Assembly (NCBI RefSeq): GCF_036711975.1
Contig: NC_091970.1
Coordinates: 5,401,501-5,465,500, forward strand
Direction of reading: 5' to 3'
From: Onthophagus taurus
Taxonomy: Eukaryota; Arthropoda; Insecta; Coleoptera; Scarabaeidae
DNA length: 64,000 nt
The translations under genes and the position numbers were made by a program. The notes beneath the pieces were generated by a model. It saw only the letters and a program-made list of their open reading frames with translations, was not told the DNA's origin and did no database searches. Numbering within the stretch: the first letter of the stretch is position 1; the number at the start of each line of letters is the position of its first letter. Shown one piece after another: positions 11,501-23,702 of the stretch.

Positions 11501-12774
11501 CCCATTAAAACCTAATTTAAACTAATACCAACATAGAGGATTTAAAGTCCCAAAACTTTAAACTAACGGTTTATATTAATTTTAAGGATAGAAAAGCGCG
11601 TCGGCTTAATCACGATTTTTTTATCATTTTTACCATTCCAAAATTATCCAGTATTACCTAGACATAACTTAAATTTAACCGGATAAGATAGCGCATGACC
11701 GGTTTTTTCTAATATTATTCAAACTTTTGACCGCACAAATTAAAAATGATTAAACTCCTTAAAAATCTATTAATTCATTTTAACAGCAACAACAAAAACA
11801 ACGTTGCAATGACATTTATATTATTTCAAAATGCAAAGTGTGTGTGAAATCGATTCGTTTGAAAGCGTTTAATAAAAATAGCCACAAACATTTTCCAATT
11901 AAGAACTCGATTTCCACTCAGATGACTACATGGAAAATTAAAATATCAATTCAACAAGTTTATATATGTATGTATGTACATAGGAATGAATGAGGATTCT
12001 CGGTGAAACGCGAATGAATTTACTGTTCACAGTTATACATTATATAGCGGGGATAGAATGGAAATTTCCACTCGACCTTGTCAAGAACTCTCCAAACTCC
12101 TCACTCATTTCATTGTAAATTTTTTTTAACTGATGGTTTACTACTTGATACTTAAAAAAGATTATCGATACGGTTATCAAACTATTAAGATATCTTAATA
12201 ATAGAAAAAAAGGAATATATTATGACGTGGGTTTTAAAGCCGAGTTCGGTTGGTAAACAAATACTTTAAAGAACCCAACTAAATATAGAATCAAGTTGAA
12301 AATAAACGTGTACAACAAAACAGATGCGCAAACTGGAATTAAAGTCTAATTTAGATTACGACATTTTTAATAAAAACTTTTTATAACAAATAAAAGATTT
12401 AATTGTTTATTTTAATTATAAAAAAGTAATAAAATAAGTGGCAAGTTTAGATAGACAATTTAATCTTGTTACAACGAATTAGACCTTCCAAGAAATCCAG
12501 TAATAACCGGTAGAACTTTATTTACGGTGTTTACTTTTCTGTTTGTATGCAATAACGGTTTCTTTTGCAGTTTTAGTGGAGATGTTGTTTTCAAAATCGA
12601 TTATACGTTGAAAATTGCACTTTTGAACCACGTTTTTCAATGTAAATAATAACAAATTACGGAAATTATCGATCTTATCTTTCCGATTGAAATGCGCAGT
12701 TAAATAATAAACAATAAATTAAACATTAAAAAATATTGCTGTGATATTATTAAATTCATTAGATTTTTGAACGA

Positions 12775-12935
12775 GAAATTTTAAAAAATCGCCCAAGATT
12801 TATTTTTGGGAATTAACGAATAATTTTTGTAACAACTTAGAACTAAAGGATCATATTTTGTGATTATCCATAAATATATTATTATTTAATGAGACAATTT
12901 GGTAGATAAAAATTTTTGGAATAAAAGATATTAAA
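12775..12935 (+). repeat. Single diverged satellite A unit next to the inversion point
   Basis: One copy in the block 1/2 orientation (TTTTAAAAAATCGCCCAAGATTTATTTTTGGGAATTAACG, broken here only for description). It is immediately followed by block 3 in the opposite orientation, so the head-to-head junction lies at about 12935-12960. Confidence 0.8.
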
Positions 12936-12944
12936 AAATCAGTA

Positions 12945-15245
12945 TACTTTTTTCAAACATTTTTATCTCACAAATTTTCTTATAAAATTATTATATATTT
13001 ATGGATTATCATAAAATAAGATTTTTTAGCTTTAATTTTATATCAAAATTATTCCTTAATTCCCAAAAATAAACTTTGGGTGATTTTTTAAAGTTCACAC
13101 AGATGAAAAAATCAATATAACCCTACTTTTTTTTCAAATGTTTTTATCTCCCAAATTTTCTTATTAAACCATAATATATTTATGGATTATCATAAAATAT
13201 AATCTTTTAGCTTTAATTTGACATAAAAATCATTCCTTAACTTCTAAAAATAAAGCTTGGGCGATTTTTTAAAGTTCACACAGATTAAAAAATCAATATA
13301 ACCCTACTTTTCCTTCAAACGTCTTTATCTCCCGATTTTTCTTATTAAATCATAATATATTTATGGATTACTTAAAAATATGATCTTTTAGCTTTAATTT
13401 GACATAAAAATTATTCCTTAATTCCCAAAAATAAACTTTGGGTGATTTTTTAAAGTTCACACAGATGAAAAAATCAATATAACCTTACTTTTTTTTCAAA
13501 TGTTTTTATCTCCCAAATTTTCTTATTAAACCATAATATATTTATGGATTATCATAAAATATAATCTTTTAGCTTTAATTTGACATAAAAATCATTCCTT
13601 AAGTTCTAAAAATAAAGCTTGGGCGATTTTTTAAAGTTCACACAGATTAAAAAATCAATATAACCCTACTTTTCCTTCAAACGTCTTTATCTCCCGATTT
13701 TTCTTATTAAATCATAATATATTTATGGATTACTTAAAAATATGATCTTTTAGCTTTAATTTGATATAAAAATTATTCCTTAATTCCCAAAAATAAACTT
13801 TGGGTGATTTTTTAAAGTTCACACAGATGAAAAAATCAATATAACCCTACTTTTTTTTCAAATGTTTTATCTCCCAAATTTTCTTATTAAACCATAATAT
13901 ATTTATGGATTATCATAAAATATAATCTTTTAGCTTTAATTTGACATAAAAATCATTCCTTAACTTCCAAAAATAAAGCTTGGGCGATTTTTTAAAGTTC
14001 ACACAGATTAAAAAATCAATATAACCCTACTTTTCCTTCAAACGTCTTTATCTCCCGATTTTTCTTATTAAATCATAATATATTTATGGATTACTTAAAA
14101 ATATGATCTTTTAGCTTTAATTTGACATAAAAATTATTCCTTAATTCCCAAAAATAAACTTTGGGTGATTTTTTAAAGTTCATACAGATGAAAAAATCAA
14201 TATAACCCTACTTTTTTTTCATATGTTTTTATCTCCCAAATTTTCTTATTAAACCATAATATATTTATGGATTATCATAAAATATAATCTTTTAGCTTTA
14301 ATTTGACATAAAAATCATTCCTTAACTTCCAAAAATAAAGCTTGGGCGATTTTTTAAAGTTCACACAGATTAAAAAATCAATATAACCCTACTTTTCCTT
14401 CAAACGTCTTTATCTCCCGATTTTTCTTATTAAATCATAATATATTTATGGATTACTTAAAAATATGATCTTTTAGCTTTAATTTGACATAAAAATTATT
14501 CCTTAATTCCCAAAAATAAACTTTGGGTGATTTTTTAAAGTTCATACAGATGAAAAAATCAATATAACCCTACTTTTTTTTCATATGTTTTTATCTCCCA
14601 AATTTTCTTATTAAACCATAATATATTTATGGATTATCATAAAATATAATCTTTTAGCTTTAATTTGACATAAAAATCATTCCTTAACTTCCAAAAATAA
14701 AGCTTGGGCGATTTTTTAAAGTTCACACAGATTAAAAAATCAATATAACCCTACTTTTCCTTCAAACGTCTTTATCTCCCGATTTTTCTTATTAAATCAT
14801 AATATATTTATGGATTACTTAAAAATATGATCTTTTAGCTTTAATTTGACATAAAAATTATTCCTTAATTCCCAAAAATAAACTTTGGGTGATTTTTTAA
14901 AGTTCACACAGATGAAAAAATCAATATAACCCTACTTCTTTTTCAAATGTTTTTAACTCCCAAATTTTCTTATTAAACCATAATATATTTATGGATTACA
15001 ATAAAATATAATCTTTTAGCTTTAATTTGACATAAAAATCATTCCTTTACTCCCAAAAATAAAGCTTGGGCGATTTTTTAAAGTTCACACCGATTAAAAA
15101 ATCCATATAACCCTACTTTTTTTTCAAAAGCTTATATCTCCCAAATTTTCTTATAAAATCATAATATATTTATGGATTACTTCGAACTGTGATCTTTTAG
15201 ATTTAATTTGATATAAAGATCATTTCTTAACTAGCAAAAATAAAC
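12945..15245 (-). repeat. Satellite A, block 3: inverted, ~360-bp dimer array
   Basis: This is the reverse complement of the block 1 unit. AAAGTTCACACAGAT occurs at about 13092, 13272, 13453 and then every 180-181 bp to about 15075. Two monomer types alternate strictly: one with GATGAAAAAATC and a TTTTTTTTCAAATG tail, the other with GATTAAAAAATC and a TTTTCCTTCAAACG tail. Successive 360-bp dimers are nearly identical, so this block was homogenised as dimers much more recently than blocks 1 and 2. Confidence 0.95.
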
Positions 15246-15992
15246 CATCGTTTACAATTTGTTAGACTCGATCAGATTATTGTCTTAAATTGTCCAAATA
15301 CATTATGTTTCGTTCTAAATCATTTTAGATATGTCACCAATAATTAATGAAAACTTCACTTTAACATTTCAAAAGTCTTTTTGACGTCTCACATCATTAA
15401 AATAAAAAAAAATTTTTAATCTTCACAAAAATCGTAAGTTAATTTTTGATTTTTTTTTCAGGTATAGAATGGGAACATCAAGTCAATTAAAGTCGACATT
15501 AAACCTTTAATAACGAAAAAAAAAGCTATTTAATAACGAAGAAAATCTCAGGATTATCTGGCCTTAAGCTTAAACGAGTAATAAATAAAGAAAAATCGGA
15601 CCAAGTCCCAAAAAACTTACCCTAACTTATTACAAAAAAGTGATCAAATTTTCCTTTTTTCTTTCTAACGGAACCAAAAAAAGGTACCGGTCATTGATGA
15701 TCTGGTACGAATCACCGTCACCATTGAAGATCTCCTCATCGTCTTGCCCGAGATTATCACGTGATCCCAGATTAAGATTACAGGGTTGGTCCAAAAGGTG
15801 GATGCAACAACCATTTAGTTAAATCAAAAAGAATTTATATTAAAAAAAATAAATATAAAAATCTCGGTAGCTATTTTTACAGTATTACAACAGAGGAGAG
15901 ATTAAAACTTAGCTTTAAATACTTTAAAACAAGTTTTTTTTGTTGGCTGTGAATAAGAATCAAATAAAAAATAATCAAAAAAGTTAAAAGAA

Positions 15993-18900
15993 ATGGGGGA
16001 TAAGGATCTTAAGAACGCGTCTGAGCCGCTGATTGAAAAAAAATCGAAAGGGATCATCACTACGACCGAAAATGAAACTTTAAAAGTTAAAAATGGAAAT
16101 TCAAGTCCAAAAAATGGCACTTTAATTCCAGCGGAAGTCCATTTTATGGACGAAGAATCTGCGGGTTCATCAAAATTATCTTTATCCGATGACGATGAAA
16201 CTGAAAGCCGAATTGTTACAAGGAGTGGGCCTAATATTCCCGATGGTGGGTGGGGTTGGATGGTGGTCTTGTCATCTTTATTACTTTCGATGATTGCTGA
16301 TGGAATAAGTTTTTCGTTTGGTCTCCTTTACATCGAGTTTTTATACGAATATGGCGAATCAAAATCGGTTACGTCATGGATTGGGAGTCTTTTCTTAGCG
16401 GTTCCTTTATTAACAGGCCCAATAATGAGTGCTTTAGTCGATCGTTATGGTTGTCGTTTGATGACCATCGTTGGAGGATTAATCTCGGGATTAGGATTCG
16501 TATTGAGTTCTTTTTGTAGAACGATAACTGGTCAATACATAACATTTGGTGTAATCGCAGGATTGGGTTTGGGCTTAATTTATGTAACAGCCGTCGTTTC
16601 AATCGCTTATTGGTTCGATAAGAAACGAAATCTAGCAATTGGGTTAGGAGCGTGTGGAACGGGATTTGGCACGTTCGTTTATGCCCCGATGACTGAACAT
16701 TTTTTGTATTCTTACGGTTGGAGAGGAACCGTTTTGTTATTAGCAGGGACGTTTTTTAACATGTGCATTTGCGGCGCTTTAATGCGCGATCCCGATTGGT
16801 TAATCGAAGAAAACAAACTCACAAAATCCAGCAAGAAATCATCAACATCCACAACATCCGTTTCCGGGCGAAGCTTAGCCGACGATTTCCCCGACATCGA
16901 AGAACTCAGAGAGTTATTAAAAAGCGGCAAAAACACCGAATATCTTTTACAAAGTTTAGCCGCAACCGTCGATGAAAACAAAGACGAAGAAAACTTAAAA
17001 AACGTTTTGCACCGATCCGATTTGAGCCTGCCAACGTTCGTTAAACAAAACGAAAAAGTTCCGTTGGAAGTTCTTCAACATTTGGCGGCGAACAAAAAGT
17101 TTTACAACGTCATCTTGGAGAATTACCCAAGTTTGTTGTTTTCAAGAAGCATCTCAGATCACCGATTAAATAAAATCAAGGAGACCAACGATACCACGAT
17201 GAACAGGGTCCCGGTGACGTTATCGATGAAATTAAAGAAAGCTAAAGATACAAATTGCGAAAAAAAGCTTGTTCATCAACATTCGATGCCGAATAATAAC
17301 AAAGAATCAATGACGAGGCAAAGAAAAACTTCCCTGGAACATATTCCCACAACAAAACCAATAACAAGATCCGACTCGGTTTCCTGGTTCATGAAACAAC
17401 TCGGGATGAACACCCATCATCATTTTAAGAACATTAAGTTACACCGAAACTCAGTTATGCATCGTGGCGCGATGTTAAATATCCATAAATATCGATTAAG
17501 AGCTTCGAGTTGCCCGAATATTTATAGAAATTCAATGATAACGTTGGCTCCTGAAGAAGAAGAGGTAATTTAATTTTTTTTTTGTTTGAAATGAATTAAT
17601 TTGTTTGTTTTTGTAGAAATGGTATGATGAATTCGTTGGTTTATTAAAAGACATGGTAGATTTTTCTTTGTTGACCGAATTTCATTTCTTATTGATGGCG
17701 TTATCTACGATTTTATTGTTTACATGGTTTATCGTTCCTTATTTCTATTTGCCGGAATTGATGTCGGCCAAAGGGTATTCCAAGTCAGAAATATCGACTG
17801 TTATTTCAGCAATTGGATTAACAAACGGAATTGGAATGGTAAATATAAAAGCTAAAATTAGTGACATAATTAATATGAATAACTTTGACATCGCAAGTTA
17901 GAGTTAGAATATTAACGTCTTTAATTAATTAACCCTTTGTGTCCCAAGAAGTCAAAAATGTTGAATCTTTGTGACAGAATTAAAACGCTATCAAAATACA
18001 CTCAATAGAGGTCTTTGGAATCAATTTTAGCAAAATATGCAATCCCCCCATTCCAAGGGGGATAATGGTACTTGAGAGTACCGTCAAGCGTTAAAATATA
18101 TTTTCAGTACACAAAAACTATTATTGCTAATATAAAAATAATACATTTTTTATTACGTTAGAAAATAACTAACACTTGCTTTATCTAAATCATATTATGA
18201 CATTCAGAAAAACAGTTCTTTCTTTTATTACAACATAAAAAAACATTGCACGCAGTACATTTTGAGAATTAGGCTTATTCTAAATTAAAGCTCAAAGCTT
18301 TCTCTTTACAATGATGTATAATAATTGTTGGGTTGGATTGGAAAAATATTGAGAAAAAAAATGTTGAAACAAAACTTGCATTTTCGTATAACCTAAAAAT
18401 GTCAAAAAAGATGCTAATTTAAATATTCCTGGGAGCCGTATTTATTGAAATTAAGGAATGAGACTTATTCTAAATTAAAGATCAAAGCTTTCTCTTTACA
18501 ATGATGTATAATAATTGTTGGGTTGGATTGGAAAAATATTGAGAAAGAAAATTTTTAAACAAAACTTACATTGTCGTATAACCTAAACCTGTCAAAAAAG
18601 ATGCTAATTTAAAAATTCCTGGGAGCCGTATTTATTGAAATTAAGGAATGAGACTTATTCTAAATTAATGCTCAAAGCTTTCTCTTTACAATGATGTATA
18701 ATAATTGTTGGAATGGATCGGAAAAATATTGAGAAAAAATATATTGAAACAAAACTTACATTTTCGTATAACCTAAACCTGTCAAAAAAGATGCTAATTT
18801 AAAAATTCCTGGGAGCCGTATTTATTGAAATTAAGGAATGAGACTTATTCTAAATTAAAGCTCAAAGCTTTCTCTTTACAATGATATATAATAATTGTTG

Positions 18901-20881
18901 GGTTGGATTGGAAAAATATTGAGAAAAAAAATGTTGAAACAAAACTTACATTTTCGTATAACCTAAAAATGTCAAAAAAGATGCTAATTTAAAAATTGCT
19001 GGGAGCCGTATTTATTGAAATTAATGAGACTTATTTTAAATTAAAGCTCAATGCTTTCTTTTTGATCTGTAATAATCTATGGTCACATCTGGACGAATAA
19101 GTTTAAATATACCTAAAAATCCTACAATGAGAATTGTGTCATTTTTTATACAGATTCTTTCTTGTATAGTAGAAAGTACCTACAGCTCTAAATGCGCCGA
19201 ATAGATACCTACAGTTTAAAATGAGTGTTTAAAACTATCGGTACTTTAAAGTACCGTCGGGACACAAAGGGTTAAGATGAGTTAATCATTAAGGGTTAAC
19301 GAAATTTGCAAACATTTTTGATAATATGTACGGATCCCCTTTTTACCAATATTAGAATTAGTGATTATTCAAAATCACACATTGACATCATTATCTCAAC
19401 ACAAAACTCCTCAAAATCACCACTGCTACCCTGACATAATCAACGTCGTCCCTGGAATACTTCAACATCGTCACAATGTTGTCTTTGTTGCCCTTCAACA
19501 TCGTTCATAACGTCTCGAACATCACTCCATATTATTCCCAGACACACGTAATCATACTTCCAAACATATCTTCTCTGACACCTATCAACATCGTCTTGGG
19601 CACCTCAACTTAGTCCCATAAATTTATAGCAGCAGATATTCTTCAATATTATTTTAAATAAACGTCAATATTGTCTGGGACATCCCTCAATATGTTCTCC
19701 GACACCTCATAACATCATTCCAGACATAGATAATAACATAGATTCGAGGCTATTGAGTCGTCAACATTGTTTCTTCTAACTCTCTACATCGTTTAATTAT
19801 TAATATCGTTCCAAATACTTTTCTATATGATTCCTGAGATCTTACAACATTATCTCTGACATCTCTCAAAATCACCCCGTGCATATTTCAACATCAACCA
19901 TGATATCCCTCAACACAAACTCAAATATGCCTTAATATGATTCCAGACACACCACAACATCGTTCCAATATCAATTTGTCATCATTGTTTCGGTATTATC
20001 ATCCCCAGCATTCTTCAATATAGTCTTTGATATCACATGATAGACTGATATCCTTGAGTCTCCTTATTCTGAACTTAATTGGCACACCTCAATAGTGTCT
20101 CGAATGTCTATTCTGATACGCTTTGACATAGTCCCAAATGAAGGTTATTTAGGCTAATTTTGTTTCTGACATCCCACTACGTCGTTTCAGATATCCTTCA
20201 TTGTAGTACCTACTTAGCATACCTCAATATCGTTTTGAACATCTTTAACATCATTTCGGCCATCCCTTGAATTTGCGTTAAACATTTTCTAATATTATGC
20301 ATGGCACATCTCAACATTGTGCCCAAATGCTCCTTCTAATAATATATATTTTCTTGTCTATTTAGATTGTATTGGGTTGGGCAGGTGATCAACCATGGAC
20401 AAGTGTAACAAAAACTTACGGAGTTTGTTTAATTCTTTGCGGATTTTGCATTGCGGGGATGTACCTTTTCATACAAATCAAATACGCTTTATACACCGTC
20501 TCAATACTTTTCGGTTGGTTCTTTGCGAGCAGTTTTTCATTTACACCGATGATCACGGCCGATTTGGTACCATTAGATCGGTTTACAATCGGTTACGGAT
20601 TAATTTTATTATGTCAAGGTATCGGTAATTTGATCGGACCACCAATTGCTGGTAAGTCATTCTCGTCATTATCTTTTTTATATATGGAATAATTTTTTTT
20701 CTCATTTTAAGGCCTTTTCTTCGACTTGACGAAATCTTGGGCCCAAACGTTCATACAATCCGGTTTTTGGATAATAATTTCTGGCATTTTAATCCTGATA
20801 ATTCCGATGACAACTAATAAAAGACTCGTTGGGAATAAACCTTTAGAAATGGAAGCGAGCGAAAAGGGTAGCATTGTTTAA
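15993..20881 (+). CDS. Monocarboxylate transporter (SLC16 / MCT family)
   Basis: Four coding exons join in frame: 15993-17564, 17617-17838, 20366-20651 and 20712-20881, about 749 residues. A long cytosolic N-terminus precedes the MCT signature PDGGWGWMVV (residues 83-92) at the start of the first membrane helix. Six helices follow to about residue 275 (ending GALMRDPDWL). A hydrophilic loop of roughly 250 residues then precedes the second six-helix half (from about FHFLLMALSTILLF to WIIISGILILIIP). The two-times-six layout with a long central loop is usual for this family, and the loop is large here as in other insect members. Members move monocarboxylates such as lactate across the plasma membrane with protons; the substrate here is not predictable. 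The 5' leader begins at an acceptor at 15461. Intron 2 contains a piggyBac-like element, and the probable first exon lies near 5.6 kb. Confidence 0.9.
17933..19271. mobile_element. Non-autonomous piggyBac-like element with an internal tandem array
   Basis: The element starts CCCTTTGTGTCCC and ends GGGACACAAAGGG, a 13-bp perfect terminal inverted repeat, and it is flanked on both sides by TTAA (17929-17932 and 19272-19275), the target duplication of piggyBac-type transposases. Small palindromes GGTACTTGAGAGTACC (about 18067) and GGTACTTTAAAGTACC (about 19240) lie inside each end. The interior has about four units of ~188 bp (see separate entry). No transposase ORF is present. It sits within intron 2 of the transporter gene in AT-rich DNA. 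Confidence 0.85.
18266..19040 (+). repeat. About four ~188-bp tandem units inside the piggyBac-like element
   Basis: Units share GACTTATTCTAAATTAAAGCTCAAAGC, TTTACAATGATGTATAATAATTG, CGTATAACCTAAA and CCTGGGAGCCGTATTTATTG, starting at about 18266, 18455, 18644 and 18840, with a truncated fifth at about 19021. Identity between units is very high. They are unrelated by eye to satellite A or B. Confidence 0.9.
19380..20335. repeat. Degenerate CTCAACATCGTYYC minisatellite
   Basis: A long stretch in the transporter intron is built from imperfect copies of a unit like CCTCAACATCGTTCCRGACA, spaced irregularly by about 25-40 bp. Copies are heavily mutated and no reading frame is kept. It looks like an old, decayed tandem repeat. 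Confidence 0.65.
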
Positions 20882-22832
20882 TTTTTTTTTAATTAATCAG
20901 TATCGCAAGAAACCGAGTTGTATTAGAGAACTATGTACTTACTTTCAAACCAATCAGCACATTTCTGTACTTATCTCCCGTTTTTACTTAAAAAAAGGAA
21001 ATATATAATCGCATATACTTAATGTACCTACTTAGAAATGGAGAAGAAAGGAAAATGTTGTGTTCGTTTTAAAGTTTTTTTTTTTTTTTAGTTTTTGTTG
21101 CATCGATTTTTTTTTTTGAGTAGATGGTTCTTACAAAGAATATTTATTGTCGTGGTGTGCGTACATTCCGGGATTTGAAAGAATACGGTTTCGTACTTAA
21201 CGCAAAATGCAATATTTATATCTACATGACAATGTTTTTAATAAAAAAATTATTGTCGGTTGTTAAAGTATTTTTATATGCAATGAAAAAATCTTTTTTG
21301 CGCGAGGTTGTGTTCCAGTGTAGCATATGTGTCAATTTCATCTCTTTAATATGCATATTTAATAAAATAGTACTTACATACAAAAATGTTTCTTTTTTTT
21401 TATCAATTCCTTTTCCATATTAATATTAATTATTGTTGTACTTATATCTACTCCTGTTTGAAGGGAAGCAACATCTTCATTTTAATTCACTACAAAAAAA
21501 AGTTTTTGGCAAAACTTCTCTTAGGAAATACAATTTTTTTCTGCCAAATATTAGCTTGTCAGCTCATTAATTTATAATCTTTGATCGTTTATTTGAATTT
21601 GGCAATGTTGCAAAACAGCAGAACCCAGAGCAAAATCGAAATGGACAATAAATGGCATTTTGAGGAGAGAGTGGAGGAAAGGGCGCATTGTAAAATTGAG
21701 TGAATTGAAATGTGGAGACTACTGGAGGACAGGGATAGGAATAACAGAGGGGTTAGCAAAGTATTTGATGATGGAGGGGGGTGATGAGGTTGGTGGCCAG
21801 ATTTAGATGTAATAACGTAGTTAGAGCCAATAGATATTGGATGGAGGATGAGGAGAGCCTGGGAGTCTTTAAACCATCTGCTGGTAGAGTGTAACGAGTT
21901 GAGGGAGAAAGTGATGGACTGGAGGCAGGTACTAGGGGAGAATGCGAGGAGATGTAGAGAGGCTAATCCACTAAAGGTAATATATACATAAAATGTCATC
22001 AGATAAATCTATTTGAGTTTGGATTAGCTATTATTTATCAAATGTTTGATTGCAATAAGTTCCTAGTTGATCTACAAATAGGAATTTGGTCTATGAATGT
22101 GTTTGGGGCATAAATTAGGGATTCAACTGGTTATGGAGCCTGACAAATTCAGATTTTTTACTACAACGACGCTCCATTGTGTGTTAGTAGAGCTTTTATG
22201 ACTTATTGATTACAACTTTCTTTGTCATTGTGGAGATCTTTGGGATTAATTTGATGGATTAAATGTGAATATTGTTTGTGTTGAGTGAATTAATTTTATT
22301 TGGGAATAAAGAAATAGCAAATGGATACTATATAGATAAGAGATAAAAAAAGAATAAGAACTATTAGGAAACTATAGTTCGTTTTTTTTCTATAATACTT
22401 GTCAATGTAAATTATTTAGGGTTTCTGTTGGTATTATCAAGGACCCTTATAAAATTTATGTTGTTTTCATGATTTTTAGTAACATTTTCAGTAACTAATT
22501 AGTTGAGGTTAAAATACTAATAAATTTTTAGATAAATACGATTTTCACGAAGTACATATTTGTTGTAAAAACGTGCTACAAAGTAATTAATAGAATAAAA
22601 TACCTTTTCTGGGTAAATAAATGGCAAATAAACACCCCACAACACTTTTTATGCACCTTTTCTTTTTGAATAACGAAAGTTCAAACGTCAATGTGACATA
22701 TTTTCTTCAAAACATGATAAAACAAAACTCCCTGTTAATTTTGCCAACTTTACAACAATTTGACAGGTATTATAGAAAAAAAATGAACTATATGAACTAT
22801 ATATTCTAAACAAAAACCACAAAAAAAATTTT
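20882..22832. other. Transporter 3' UTR region and intergenic DNA with a LINE remnant
   Basis: The probable 3' UTR of the transporter runs on from 20882, with AATAAAATAG near 21361 as a possible polyadenylation signal. The section 21.1-21.6 kb is AT-rich with only short chance ORFs. A LINE fragment lies at about 21640-21980 (separate entry). I see nothing recognisable at 22.0-22.8 kb. Confidence 0.5.
21640..21985 (+). mobile_element. Decayed C-terminal fragment of a non-LTR retrotransposon
   Basis: This GC-richer patch reads, with at least one frameshift and stop, as RFRCNNVVRANRYWMEDEES and then LNHLLVECNELREKVMDW. This is the pattern at the end of LINE polymerase ORFs (R.R.GN..R..RYW..E, then ..HLL.EC..L). 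No reverse transcriptase core is present. It is a 5'-truncated, non-functional copy. Confidence 0.6.
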
Positions 22833-23357
22833 TTATTTATTCCTTGAAATGAAATCTCTAGTAAACGTTGGAATCGATCGTTTCGAAGCACAATTATCAA
22901 ACCTAATCTCTCCTCGATTTCCGAAACGTCTACAATTACGTTTGTTGATGTGTAAAATTGAGAAATCTCGGCAATCTTCGTCTCGATATGTACACATTTT
23001 TGCACCCGGATTATTTGTATAAACGTAGTCGTAAATAGTATTTAAAATACAATTATCATCGTCGACGCATTTTACGTAAGAACTTTGATTGTCTTCGTTT
23101 GGATTTAAACGAGGAGATCCTGCCGATATCCAATAATCGAAATCGATGGAATTATTTGCGCACTTTTTTAAATCGTAACATCCGGTAACAACGTGGCAAA
23201 TACACGAAATGCATTCGTGTATTGAGGTGTTTAATAAATTAGTTTCTGCAAGTTAACAAAATGAAATTGGGGAAAAAATCGGGCTGAATTACTCACGTGA
23301 AAAAGATCCTACAATAAAGATTGTTAAGAAAATAATTATTAATTTGTGATGTATCAT
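22833..23357 (-). CDS. Secreted i-type lysozyme-like (destabilase family) protein
   Basis: Two exons on the - strand: 23357-23297 (start ATG) and 23245-22833, about 157 residues. A signal peptide (MIHHKLIIIFLTIFIVGSFS) is followed by a cysteine-rich domain beginning HECISCICHVVTGCYDLKKC, then YWISAG, a C-x-D-D-D-N-C segment and a late NCRRFGNRGEIRFDNC. This is the order of invertebrate-type lysozymes (CxxCxC..xxGC, YWxDxG, CxxNxxCxxxxVxxYM). The catalytic Glu normally found before the GC pair (M-E-S-G-C in the clam enzyme) is Val here, and the Asp-containing loop is not recognisable, so muramidase activity is unlikely. It is convergently close to CANT1, and its 5' end is duplicated downstream at 23703-23960. 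Confidence 0.7.
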
Positions 23358-23604
23358 TTTATAAAGTTTGAGAGTAAATAAATTAATCGAGAATAAATTA
23401 ACCTTTTTGATCTTTGATTTATCAAAAAAAAAAAATAAATTAATAAAATAAATAAAAAAGTAGGGTTCTGTAAGGTTAAGATCTTTGTTAAATTGGTTGC
23501 CTATACCATTTTAATTAATTTTTTTAAAATTTTATTTCAAAAATATTTTTTATAATTTATTAAATTTAATTACCTATTTCATATAAACTCAAATCCTTCA
23601 TATT

Positions 23605-23700
23605 TTAAATCATAAACGATGAGAATACTCGTGTTGGGTGCGAATTAGAGAGCTAATTAAAAAAAAATTAATGATTGTATAAAATTATGATTTTTATCTC
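23605..23700 (-). pseudogene. Duplicated and deleted fragment of the CANT1 3' end
   Basis: This matches the real CANT1 last exon region: the stop end (ATAAACTCAAATCCTTCATATTTTAAATCA, cf. 24107-24136) fused directly to AACGATGAGAATACTCGTGTTGGGTGCGAATTAG (cf. 24268-24302) and on into the intron. About 130 bp of coding sequence is missing in between, so it cannot encode the C-terminus. Confidence 0.75.
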
Positions 23701-23702
23701 AC

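Larger units (their letters stand above)
5895..15461. other. Large intron or 5' flank, dominated by satellite
   Basis: A 9.6-kb stretch with no supported gene. It holds a short hairpin-like element (6807-6857), a GCGGGCGAGGCGCTA motif (6909-6932), three blocks of one ~180-bp repeat family (described separately), a palindrome at 10492, and unique AT-rich spacers at 5.9-6.8, 9.25-10.55 and 11.5-12.77 kb. All ORFs in it are short and AT-driven. Confidence 0.6.

Noticed and set aside
15640-15822. 60-codon open frame in the transporter 5' leader
   Set aside because: Starts with GTG, no recognisable product, lies in the presumed untranslated leader.
21124-21577. Two frames of 63-99 codons downstream of the transporter
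   Set aside because: AT-rich, Ile/Phe/Lys-dominated, overlapping each other, in the likely 3' UTR.
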